From Portunus trituberculatus (lineage: Eukaryota; Arthropoda; Malacostraca; Decapoda; Portunidae), in contig NC_059276.1 of the NCBI RefSeq assembly GCF_017591435.1, positions 9,060,276 to 9,124,275 of the forward strand: a stretch of 64,000 bases of DNA. The letters are read 5' to 3'. Positions 1 to 13,200 of this stretch are shown one piece after another. The stretch's first letter is position 1. Every line of letters begins with the position of its first letter. A model generated the notes under the pieces. It searched no databases and was not told where the DNA came from. It worked only from the letters and a program-made list of their open reading frames with translations. The translations under genes were made by a program, and so were the position numbers.

Positions 1-1560
1 CCCATCTTATCGCCTCGCCAAGTAAATGAAATAAGAGTTGAGACTAAGGCACCGTTTGCATTACTCACGGGAGCCACTCACCTGTGACGCACCTGAGGGA
101 GAGAAGGAGGGAAGAGAAGGGAGGGAGAGATGAGAGAAAGGAAGGAAGTGGAGAGAATGGTACCGCTAAGACTTTTGATGCATAAATAGTCGTGAGGATG
201 CTTGGGAGGGGAAGAAGGGGGGAGAGGTACACGTGTTGAATGGCGGAGGACACAGTGCAGGTAAAAGGCTTATGCATAAACAGAATAAGGTTTAGGTGAG
301 TGGGTGGGGTGAGGCACAAGGGGAGATACGCGTCTGGGAGGAGGAGGAGAGGGAGGGTCTGAGAACAAATGAGCAATATGTAACTGGACTAATTTCAAGA
401 CCCAGTACGATGCCCTCTTAATAGCCAATTCGCTGCCTTGTCGCACTAATAGCAACCGCCTTCACTTTTTTGCTCCCTTCACTGCTTTGTTTTGCTTGCC
501 ACTCGCTTTAATGCTAATATTTACATTTTCTACCTGAACTTTGTAACTTAAACCTCCCCGGGACCTTTAATGCTTCTCACTCGTTAAGTAGAGCAAGATT
601 CTGGTTTGCTTTCACGAGAGATAAGTAATCGTCCACGCCCATTATCTAACCATTGTACTCCGGCCACTATTTACATATCTTATCAGTGTTTATTAAAGCT
701 TTCCGATGCACTGTGGTACTGCCTTCAGACCGCCACGCCGGGGTGAGGAGGGAACGAAACTCAAGGCTTATCTACACGGAAATTTTTGAAAAGCCTGCAG
801 GTTCTTTTATTTCACGGGCGATATATGGGAACGCTAAGCTATTCAGAGGTCTCCGTATAATCTGGCGGAGGTCGTGGCGGCGATAACCTGATATCGAGGG
901 ATGGTAACCTAACAGAGGCGGTCGTGAGATGGTGGAGGTGATAATGCGATGGGCGGTGTACATACAAGCACTCCATAAACTGCGCCATGCTAGAAACTTA
1001 CGATTAGGGATAGGAGGATGCGACGCGCTGGCTATCATGAAGGCCGACGGAGTAAAATATCGCGCAGATTATTCAGTGTTAACCATCTACAGAGAGTAAT
1101 GAGAACTATTACGTTATCGGCTACAACTATATCCCGGCGCCCTTCACCTCGTCTCTGCAAGCACTGTTCACTTCACCACGACACAGACTTACTCCCAGCC
1201 GTCGTGCATGTTCCAGCGAGCCCTGCAAAAAATATAACACACCTTTCTCCCTTGCGTTAGTTGTAGCAGCGGGTGGGGCTGTGAATACGGGAGATACATA
1301 CATGTACACATACATACACAGTCTTTTTCTCGTCGTCCGCTGAGTCTTCAATACCATAAACAGAGGAATATGGAACAAGCAGCTTTTTCCCTCTCGGTGC
1401 GCTGACAGACGCGTGTATCGTTGCAGTGCGCCAGGAAACGAGACTTTGAAATTCTCACCACCTATCGGACTCTTCACTGAAAAAAAAGGACATTGCACGA
1501 CCAGTCATAATAATCCTAGTAAATCTTTACCTTACTGTTACGAAGCTTCACTCGATATGA
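1..1560. other. Single-copy spacer
   Basis: No convincing exon. Open frames are under 125 codons, overlap on both strands and match no family I recognise. The first 400 bp are purine-rich on the + strand. 640-1560 is compositionally balanced and free of microsatellites, which is unusual in this window, so regulatory content is possible but not shown. Confidence 0.5.
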
Positions 1561-2340
1561 ACCACTAGTACCTGGACTTTCAGTATTTCTATTATTTATC
1601 TTTCTTTTTCCTCTCTCCCATGTTTCCTGTCCTCTCTCACTTTCGTTCCCCCAAGTCCAGCCATCTCTTTCTCTTGCTCTCTTCCTTTTCTTCTTTCTCT
1701 TTTGCTTTCATATTCTTACCTTTCCATATTTCCTTGCCCCAGTTCTTGCCCTCGAATTCGTGCCGCTCCTCACCTCCCGCGACCCCTCCCTATGCCAACA
1801 ACACCCATTCCTGCCCCCTGCACCCCAGTAAAACCCCCCAGTACCGCACACACTCACCCAACGAAACCAAACTTTTGGATCGGGCAGCGTCTCCTCCTTT
1901 GTGTGGCAAGGATGGCGCGGCACGAGTCTTGGGGCGGCCCTGTTTTGCACAAAGATAAGCTGGGCGCCCCACGGAAAATCGGGCATCCACGTACCTCCGG
2001 GTGGCCCTTGCAACACCTCACGCCCAAAGGGGAAAACCTGCCCCTTGCCACGCGTCCCGAAGGCTGTAAATCCCGAAGGAGTATTGCGCTGTGTGTGAAG
2101 TGACGCGAGGTGGTCAGGTCTATAATGCATGTCACAATCGCCCCTTATATATCACGTTATCGCAGCACGTGTCTTTATCGCGTCAGGGAGGAGAGGGCGT
2201 GGTGGATGCGTGGATGGGAGGCGAGGGCGAGCAGAAGAGGACCTGTCCGTTTGGTTGCCGCGTGTGGAGGATCGGATCTTTTCTCTCGAAGGATTTTCAG
2301 GTTACAATATTACAATAGTGTAGTGAAGGAAGCTCTAATT
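1561..2340. other. Polypyrimidine stretch followed by GC-rich spacer
   Basis: 1575-1760 is almost all C and T on the + strand. 1770-2110 is GC-rich and complex, with several overlapping open frames on both strands (longest 140 codons on the minus strand). Frames on both strands at once are what GC-rich non-coding DNA gives, and none shows a domain I know. Confidence 0.45.
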
Positions 2341-2343
2341 CAT

Positions 2344-2345
<2 letters not shown>

Positions 2346-2406
<61 letters not shown>
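2346..2406. repeat. (CT)n microsatellite
   Basis: About 60 bp of CT with one early interruption. Confidence 0.97.
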
Positions 2407-2408
<2 letters not shown>

Positions 2409-2479
2409 GCAAGTGAGATGAGAGATGACCGAGTGACATTGCAAGGGCGGTGGCCGTGTAGTGAGGAGAAGCAACACGA

Positions 2480-2545
2480 GGAGGAATACAAAGAAATACA
2501 AAGGAAGTCCAAACAACAGAAGTCCTTACTAGCTTGTACTTTAGT
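2480..2545. repeat. Dispersed repeat, copy 1 (pairs with 6470-6572)
   Basis: The words GAGGAATACAAAG and ATACAAAG, then an ACTAGCT-type segment, recur in the same order at 6470-6572. Both are followed by GGACAGGACA. This suggests a diverged dispersed repeat rather than chance purine-rich text. Family unknown. Confidence 0.45.
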
Positions 2546-2570
2546 CTATTAGTGGAAGAGAGACTGAACT

Positions 2571-2598
2571 GGACAGGACAGGACAGGACAGGACAGGA
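2571..2598. repeat. (GGACA)n pentanucleotide repeat
   Basis: Five and a half perfect GGACA units. Confidence 0.95.
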
Positions 2599-3469
2599 GG
2601 ATAAGGAGGAGGAGAAGGAACAGCAAAGAGGAGCAGGGCGTCGAGGGGGAGGAACCAGAAACACTATTTTACTTATTCCTGTCTCGCTGCCTTTTCCCGG
2701 CCTGCTGCACGTGGGTCGCCTGGGGAACACTGAACATGACAGCTACACCTCGCCTCACCTAGCGGATACGTCGCAACAAAACTTTATTCCCAACATCTTA
2801 AGCTGCACAGTGTAGATATTGCACGATTCCCTCCGCCAAACTGGACGTATCGCGTGTGTCAATCTGTGTGTGGGTCTTTTTTCTCTATAGGTGCGTCCCG
2901 GCAAGCTTCTACCTGTGCCGGGGCGAGGAGGCAGTGATGTGCAATTTGTTTAGATATATATGGCTTATGTGTGAGCTTGTTTTTGCGTGTATATGTGCGC
3001 TGGGGGTCGGGGCGGGGCGCAGCAACAAGGAAGGACGCAGGAGAAGGTGCATGAGTGAATGAAGTGAAGGAATGAGGAAGACAGAGAGAGAAAGAAAAGA
3101 GATAGCAGGAAAAAAAAGGAAGAGTAGGAGGAAAGATTGTGAAGGAGGGATGAATGAAAGAAAAATATGAAAAAACAAGGAAGAACAGGAAGAGAGTGGA
3201 GTAAGAATGAACAACAAAAAAAAAAAGAGAATAGAGAAAGGAGAAAGATATTATGAAGAAAGAATGTGAGGAAGTAATGAAATTAATTAATGGAAGGAGA
3301 AAATTACGAGAAAATACAACACAAATTATTATTGAAGAGAAAGAAAGAAGAATGGAGAAAGAAAAAGAAACATACGAGAAAGAAGAGGTAAAATTATGTG
3401 AATGACTGAATGAAAGAAGAAAAGACGATGAAACGTAAACAAAACTATAATCAAGGAAAAGAATGAAAA
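2599..3469. other. Spacer, purine-rich from 3040
   Basis: 2599-3030 is ordinary complex sequence with no gene seen. From 3040 the + strand is nearly all A and G. The 211-codon minus-strand frame over 2859-3494 is F/S/L-rich throughout and is a by-product of that composition. Confidence 0.5.
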
Positions 3470-3712
3470 AAAGTGAGAAGATTAAGAATAGCAAAGAAGA
3501 AATTATGTAACTAAATAAAAAAAATAAAAAGACAACGCAACTGTGAGAATGAAGAAGAGAGTGAGAGGAATAAGAATAGGAAAGAAGATATTATGTATGT
3601 GAAAACAAAAGACAAAACGTAACTGTGTGAATGAGGAGGAGAGTGAGATTAAGAATAGAAAAGAAGAAACAATGTAAGTAAATAAAAAGCAAAGGACAAA
3701 ACGTAACTAAAA
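3470..3712. repeat. Local tandem repeat, three ~80-88 bp units
   Basis: Units carry AAGAATAG at 3484, 3572 and 3651 (spacings 88 and 79). Each is followed by a ...AAGAAG..ATGTA... segment and GACAAAACGTAACT or a variant. Units have diverged by substitutions and small indels. Confidence 0.75.
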
Positions 3713-4888
3713 GCCACTTTCTTCCCAATTCAGCTCCGGCACGCTTACACACGCACGTGAAATACCAAAAGAGAGAAGTAAATAGCAAACCAAATAGCAG
3801 AGTTCCCGCAAAACACCGGCACACAGTGAAGGAGGAAAGCAACCCAAGAATTCCAGTTTCTTTACACACAAAAACCAAACACGAGAATATAAACACTAAA
3901 GAAAAATTCAACGCGGAAGAAAACGCAACACAACGCCACAAAATAACAGGCATTTCAACATAAGCCTAAATTATTTTACCTCAACGATCATGACGGCTCT
4001 TGACACCTGGGCTCCGACAAGACATTTAATGACAGGTGTTTCGATCTACCTGCGGGGAAAGGTGACGGTAGAGGAGGCCACCCGGGGCAAGGGGCGAGGC
4101 AGTGTGAGAATATTAATGGTGAAAGGGATGAGTGTGACCCCAAAGAGTGTGAGGTTAAGTGTGGTGACTGAGACAAGCGTGTGAGTCAGTCAGGAGGAAC
4201 GAAAGGAAGGGCATATTTAGAAACACAGATAGAAAGAGAGAGACAGAGTGCGAGACGGAGGTGCGACTTGAAAAATAGTAAATAAATGACTTTTAAACAT
4301 CCACCACGCGCGAACTTTACTATTATGAAGAGACTGCAGGAGGTGTTTAATTAGATTCCAAGACATTACACGCAGACGGGAGAGGAGATGGCGAGAGAGA
4401 AATAAATCAGAGAGTAAGTGGATGGGAGAGGAAATGACAGAGAAAGGAAGAGAGTGCAGGAGGAAGGAAAGGGGGAACGTAAAAGATTAATTACAAAACT
4501 GCAGTGCAAGATGGAGCGAGGAGATGAAATGTGGTGAGTGATAGAATGAGATATAGACGATGGTATAATGAGTATAAAGTGAACACGGATGAGAACTGGG
4601 TAAAGTGAATACACGGGTGATAGACAGATAGGTGATTTGAGAATACAGGTGAACGAGAGAGCGAGACATGACAAGCAGGTTTTAGTGTGATGAGTCTTGA
4701 ATGTGGGAAAGACAGGAGAGGAAAGAAAGTAGTCAGGTCAGCCAGGGGTGGGTGAATGATTATGACGTGAAAGTGTTCAGGGTGATTCTCAGGTGAATAT
4801 GAGAAACAGGAGAGACTAACATAAGCAGGTAAGGAAAGGTAAACAGGTAAAACAAAGGGTGAACGGATGATGAAAACTTTAAGGGTGT
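3713..4888. other. Spacer without recognised feature
   Basis: Mixed composition, purine-rich in 4180-4880. No microsatellite longer than about 12 bp and no recognisable exon. Confidence 0.45.
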
Positions 4889-5099
4889 TTAACCTCTTAT
4901 GTACTGGGATGTGTTTCTACCATGAATTTTGGGTGTGATTAGACGATTTTATTCACATCGGAAAGGATCTATGGAGTTAAAAACTTAATGGCTAGAGTCT
5001 TCCCTAATTTAATCCCCACATGAGTTTCTTAAGCTGTATAAAAGTGCCAATAGTAAGTAGAATAAACATAAAAACACGTCATGGTATTGAAGTGATTAA
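4889..5099 (-). mobile_element. TTAA-flanked MITE, copy A
   Basis: Runs from TTAACCTCTTATGTACTGGG to GTATTGAAGTGATTAA, so both terminal TTAA tetramers are present and the terminal inverted repeats are recognisable though mutated. The interior shares ATTAGACGATTTTATT, GGTCTATGGAG-like and GGCTAGAGTCTTC with the other copies. Its right end lies exactly at the start of the 5095-5434 array, whose later units carry an uninterrupted TTTAAGTGAA at the matching place. It therefore appears to have inserted into the first unit. Strand is arbitrary (left end CCATGACGCG taken as +). Confidence 0.85.
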
Positions 5100-5434
5100 G
5101 TGAACTTTAGACAGAAATAGACATATTAGGAAGAGGAGGTTGGAAGTAAAGAAGGTAAGGAAGGTTTGAGAGAAGAAAGGTCAGAATGTTTGAGGTAATG
5201 AAGGTAAGGAAGAGGAGGTTTGAGGATATTTAAGTGAATTTTAGACAAAAATTGACAGGTTAGGAAGAGGAAGTTTGAGGTAAGGAAAGGAAAATTTAAG
5301 GTAAGAAAGGTAAGGATGCTTGAGGTAAGAAAGATAAAATTTGAGGTAAAGAAGGTAAGGAAGAGGATATTTGAGGGAGTTTAAGTGAATTTTAGACAGA
5401 AATTGACAGGTAAAGAAGACGAGAGATGAATAAA
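5095..5434. repeat. Tandem array of ~134-151 bp units
   Basis: TTAAGTGAA(C/T)TTTAGACA marks unit starts at 5095, 5229 and 5380 (spacings 134 and 151; the third unit is partial). Units also contain the shorter internal repeat TTTGAGGTAA..GAAGGTAAGGAAG, so the array has two nested periods. Confidence 0.85.
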
Positions 5435-5757
5435 GAAATAACAAGCAAGTTCAGATTAAGTGTTGAGGAGATAAAGAGAGACAAATGAGGATATAAACAT
5501 GCAAATCACAAATAAACAAATGATGACAAGGGGGTTTGAAGACATTTAGTGGAGTTACATAGCCTTAGGTGTTGGGAAGACAGGAATAAACAAATGAAGA
5601 TGTAAACAGGCGAATAAACAATGATAGCCAAAGTTTGATGGGTGGAGGCAGGTTTCACGTAACTCTAGTATTGGAAAGTCACTGAGAAGGACACGAACAG
5701 GTACAAAAACATATAAAACACCTCCACCTTTAATGTCCACAAGTAACACCCAACATC
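5435..5757. other. Spacer, nothing recognised
   Basis: A-rich complex sequence between the tandem array and copy B. No repeat or exon seen. Confidence 0.4.
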
Positions 5758-5969
5758 TTAAACCCTTCAGTGCCATGACGCGTTTTCACATTCATTCTGC
5801 TTATTGTTTAGTGATTTGTACAGCTTTAGAAACTTATGTAAGAATTGAAATAGTAAAAACTCTTGCCATTATCCTTCTGACCTCCATAAATCTTCCCTAA
5901 TGTAAGTGAAATCGTCTAGTCACACCCAAAACTCAAGGTAAAAATGCGTCCAAGTACTGAAGGGGTTAA
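5758..5969 (+). mobile_element. TTAA-flanked MITE, copy B
   Basis: TTAAACCCTTCAGTGCCATG at the left and GTACTGAAGGGGTTAA at the right, 212 bp. Interior motifs CAGCTTTAGAAACTTATGT, CTCCATAAATCTTCC and AAATCGTCTAGTCACACCC align with the family. Opposite orientation to copy A, about 660 bp away. Confidence 0.9.
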
Positions 5970-7270
5970 CCACACGTAGACAACACCTGGAGCCATTTAT
6001 ACACAAAGACACCAATCACTATAACAAACTAATCAACAGGTATAGTCTATGAGTATTTGTAAGTACCTGTAGTCCATTTACCTGTACGTAGGTGACGGCA
6101 GGTACACAATCTTACCTGTGAAAGAGAAGAGACTCAGGTTAGCAAAAATATATCAGAGTTTTACAGGGCGACAACACACAAACACACTAACACACAGTCA
6201 CCATCCTACACCACCTCCCTCAACGCATGTGAATGGGTGGAAAAAGGCAATAATAATGGAGAAAGAAGTGAGCAGGTTGAGTGGGGAGGACTCGAGTAAG
6301 GCGCGGCTCAAGGCAGCTTCTGAATATTAACTAAGGCTGGCCGAGCTCCACATTTAGGCTTGACACCTTGTTTGCTTCAGGATTCTATTGCTTATTTAGC
6401 TTATATAATATCGAGGAGGGGATGAGGGAGGAGGAGGAGAAAGAAAAGGAGAAGAAGGAGAAGGAGGAGGAGGAATACAAAGGGATACAAAGAAAAGCCG
6501 TTTTCCTCCTTTCAAGGCGGTTTGGTAACTATTTCTAACTAGCTACAGGGAAGAGGGACAGGACAGTACAGTAGAGGGAGGAAAAGAAAGAAAAGGAAAA
6601 GGAGAAGGAGGAGGAAAAGGAGAAAAAAGAAGAAAATGAAGAGAAAATAGAAGATGAAGAACAAGAGCAAAAAGAACAAGAACACGAAATTATATATAAT
6701 ATCGAGGAAAAGTTGAGGGAAGAGGGAGTATGATAGAAAATGAAGAAAAGAAGAGCAGAGGAAATAGAACAGGAAGAACAAGAACAAAATAACATAAAAG
6801 AACAACATCAACAATTACTGATGCCACTGCTATGATTAAGAAACGAATAACCACAGAATAATCAAACATAACCTCTAATTAAATAAGAAAAAAAGAAAAG
6901 AAAAGAAAATATCAAAAACATTAGACAAATAGTACACAAAACAACAAAATAAGTCAAAATTAATCAAAACACCAAAGAGGCATTTCCTGTCCCTTCACCT
7001 CGAGGCTCCAGGTAAAGACAGGTAAGCTCACTCCAGGTTACTAGGCAGGTACAGGTGAGGTGAGGAATTAGGCCCAGGTGAGAAATTTAGGCCTCCAGTA
7101 CCTATAGGCTCTGTCGTGATCCCTAAAACCAGATGTTTCCAACCAAATAACAGAGCGGTTTACCTTATCTACAACACCTGGGCCGCGTTCTTACCTCCGC
7201 CCTGCCTTGAGGGAGAGATGGAGGGAATGGAGAGAAGAGAGGGAAGACTGGATTATGGAGGGAGAGTAGG
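5970..7270. other. Spacer with purine tract and CAGGT cluster
   Basis: 6405-6800 is a long purine-biased tract (GAG/GAA/AGA text) whose opposite-strand frames are F/S/L artefacts. 7010-7080 carries six CAGGT words, several continuing as CAGGTA or CAGGTG. No exon recognised. Confidence 0.45.
6470..6572. repeat. Dispersed repeat, copy 2 (pairs with 2480-2545)
   Basis: GAGGAATACAAAGGGATACAAAG, then ACTAGCTAC and GGACAGGACA, in the same order and orientation as near 2480. This copy has extra sequence around TTTTCCTCC. Confidence 0.45.
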
Positions 7271-8133
<863 letters not shown>

Positions 8134-8340
8134 TTAGCTCCTTCAGTACTGGGACTCTTTTTTATCGTGAGGTTTCGTGTACGATTAGACGATTATATTT
8201 ACATTACGAAGGGTCTATGGAGGTCAGAAGATTAATGGCCAGAGTCTTCACCATTTCAATCCCCACATAAGTTTCTAAAGCTGCATAAAATCACCAAATA
8301 GTAACCAAGTGAATATGAAAATGCTTCCTGGTCTTGTCGT
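8134..8340 (-). mobile_element. TTAA-flanked MITE, copy C
   Basis: Left end TTAGCTCCTTCAGTACTGGG (terminal TTAA mutated to TTAG). Interior GATTAGACGATTATATTTAC, GGGTCTATGGAGGTCAGAAG and GCTGCATAAAATCACC match the family. The right terminus is eroded after ATGCTTCCTGGTCTTG. Confidence 0.85.
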
Positions 8341-9186
8341 TCATACACCACAAAGCTTACACTCAAGGCTTTACCCTCATCACTTGCATATCACGCCAAC
8401 AGCATTAAAAGGTACACCACATAAGTCTATACTAGTTTTCCCACGCTTATACCCAAGACAGACACACACAGACAGACAGACACCCACACACACACGCCTA
8501 ACCCTTCGCTCCACCACCTATTTGCAAGACCTACATTTCTTCACACCCCAAGACCATCTGATACTGTTCTCACCTTCCCCTTCCCCACGCGCCTTGTTCT
8601 TGCCCCATCACTCCTCACCCTCTCGCCATCCCCTGCCTCCCCACCACCCAACCTGCCTCAACGCCTCCCCAGGGAACCACAATCAATCCTCGTTACTTTT
8701 CATTACTGAACTGCACTGCTGCGGGGAGAATGCAAAGCTAACCTTTCTCTCATCACCCCTCGTACCTTTTTCCCACAGGTGCTCACCCCAGACAGGTATA
8801 ATTAATCTCCCTATAGCTCACGATTTACCTGAGTGATATACCTGATCTACATAGTGATGGTGTATTTCAACGGTGTTTCTTCTTCTTTTCCTTACGGTGA
8901 ATGAAAATATAAGGCTCAAGACACTGAACGGTATTTTCTTCAGGGCATCGACTCAGATTTATGGCAGAAGGAGGTGTTAAGGTTGAGGGAAGACAGGGAA
9001 CGTCATACAAGAGACTTCATCAGTAAGGCATCAAGAGGAACGACCTTGGCAGCTCTCCTCTGCTTTTTACCTCCTCTGCTTGCACGAGTTAAAAAATATG
9101 TGTTGCAAAATGAAATAAGGTTCAGTCCACTTTGTATTTGTGTTAAGAAGAGTCCAACGCGGCGTTCGTAAAGGTGATGTTTTGTT
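8341..9186. other. C-rich spacer
   Basis: 8440-8680 is C/A-rich with short CACA and GACA runs. The 175-codon frame across 8309-8836 begins inside MITE copy C and is proline/serine/histidine-rich, so I read it as fortuitous. Confidence 0.45.
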
Positions 9187-9535
9187 TGGTTAGGTTTTAG
9201 GTTAGGCAGGGTAAGGTTAGGTTAGGTAAGGTTAGGTTAGGTAAGGTTAGGATACGTTAGGTAAGGTTGGGTTAAGTGAAGTTGGGTTAGATAGGGTAAT
9301 GTTAGGTTAGGTAAGGTTAGGTTAGAAGAGATTATTTTTAAGTAAGGTTAGGTTAGCTAATGTAATGTAAGGTAAGGTAAGGTTAGGTTAGGTTAGGTTA
9401 GGTAAATTAAAGAAAGGTAAAACAAAGTAAGATATAAGTAAGCTAAGGAAAGGTACAGTAAGATAGCAAGGTGAAGTAGGGTCATAAAGCAAGGTTATGT
9501 CATGCAAGTTCAGTCAAGCAGTGTAAGGTAAGTTT
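9187..9535. repeat. Degenerate interstitial TTAGG/TAAGG array
   Basis: Dominated by GGTTA and GGTAA pentamers (AGGTTAGGTTAGG and variants). The best run is four perfect GGTTA units near 9380-9402. Beyond 9415 the pattern decays. TTAGG is the ancestral arthropod telomere repeat, so this is a telomere-like interstitial block rather than a chromosome end. Confidence 0.8.
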
Positions 9536-10505
9536 AAACAAGGACAGGTGAGGTGAGGTGAACTAAGGCTCTGTGCTCTGAATAAACGTGTACTGCGTGT
9601 GGATATATCGGGTATATTTATCCACAAGGTTATTCTGACAGCTGCCACCACCACCCTCTTATCCACACTAACAAGGCGAATGGAAAAATACCTCATAAAC
9701 TCCACATACATAAACTTAAGTCCATCTCTTCACTTGTCCTCCACTTAACTTTATCGCAACTCAAATCCCAACCCTTGAAAAATGTACAGTAACGAAATTT
9801 CTGCTGCTCTGAAATGTTAAATGAAAAAAATACAGTTGGAGCTCATTAATCTTCCCTATCTCGTGCATCATTGCATTTGCCAAGGGCTGTCTACGGCTGC
9901 ATTGTTAGCTGGACAGGTCGACAGGTGAGAACAGGTGGGATGGTCTACCTGGTGGTGGTGGTGAAGGTAGTGGAGGCAGGTAGGGTGGTTATTAAGGTAG
10001 CGTATAAAGGTGAGGGTAGTGGAACAGGTGGGCTAGGAAGGTGATGGCTCCAGGTATTGTGTGATGAAAGTATTGGTTCGTTCAGGTGGTATTTAGTGAA
10101 GATGAGGTGCAATTGAGGTGCTGCCTAATGAAGAGGAAGGAGGATCAGGTGAGAGGGAAAGGTAGAGGACAAAGAGAACAAAAACTCCACCGGTTAAGAA
10201 AAGAATAGACACTTAAACTTTCTCCAGACGTAATGAAGAGTTTCGTGAAAGGATAGCAGAGGAAGGAAAGGAGAAGGAGGACAACGATTAGAAAGAGACA
10301 GATAAGGAATTAAGACAAAATACCTACATCGAGTCTATACACGCAGAAAACACATGAATTACTGCAAATAAAGCTGATAAATATAAATACTAAAAAGAAG
10401 GAATAGATATAAAAAGACTAAACATGAAAGACTTACATTAAAACCACATACACAAAATCACTAAATAAACAAAACAACAAAACAGGAAAACAGCAACACA
10501 ACACC
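9536..10505. other. Spacer with dense CAGGT cluster
   Basis: 9913-10060 holds about seven CAGGT words on either strand (CAGGTG, CAGGTA, CAGGTC) plus GGTGGTGGTGGTG. The rest is A-rich and featureless. Confidence 0.45.
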
Positions 10506-10634
10506 ATAGATAGATAGATATTTATTGACCAAAATATACATACATAGGTACAAAGCATATTATTTCCATATCCATTGCTCTTTAAAATTTCGTCTCATTA
10601 TTAAAGTAGTATTTATAATTTGCAGTCCGCAATT
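10506..10634 (-). mobile_element. Possible 3' tail of a minus-strand non-LTR retrotransposon
   Basis: Starts with (TAGA)n (TAGATAGATAGATA) and continues TTTATTGACCAAAATATACATACATAGGTAC. A short tetranucleotide microsatellite joined to TTTATTGAC is the arrangement seen at 3' ends of several arthropod LINEs read from the opposite strand. No coding part is present and there is no second copy here, so this is tentative. Confidence 0.3.
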
Positions 10635-12900
<2,266 letters not shown>

Positions 12901-12959
12901 ATTAAACACTGTTGTATTCATTCTCTAAAAGTTTAATCGGTTTCCATGCTATCTTATCC

Positions 12960-13200
12960 TTAGTTTCTGTTCGAGGTTGTGTGTTTGTGAAGGTGAAGGA
13001 CCAGACACGCCAGAAGAAACAAAAGCGACACAAGGACGAAACGACGGAAAAAATTAGGAGATCCGTTGAAATGTTAGAAAAAAATATACAGTACTTTATC
13101 TTGCGCTCCATCAATTCAAGTCCCAGGTGTTTACGAAGCCACAGACCAGACATGCCAGAAAAAGACGACGGGAGCGACACGAACACGGACAATGATGAGG
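12960..13200 (+). repeat. Diverged ~145 bp duplication ending at a strong splice-donor-like site
   Basis: GACCAGACA(C/T)GCCAGAA occurs at 12999 and 13144, each preceded by a GTGTTT(G/A)(T/C)GAAG segment and followed by GCGACAC(A/G)A. The second copy runs into GATGAG|GTGAGT at about 13200, a consensus 5' splice site. A 100-codon + strand frame (12912-13214) covers both copies and its C-terminal part is acidic. I cannot identify a protein, so it stays a duplicated segment with exon-like features. Confidence 0.4.

Noticed and set aside
1708..2130. 140-codon minus-strand frame in GC-rich DNA
   Set aside because: All frames on both strands are open here, as expected for stop-poor GC-rich sequence. 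No recognisable motif.
2859..3494. 211-codon minus-strand frame
   Set aside because: F/S/L-rich throughout because the + strand is polypurine. No signal or domain pattern.
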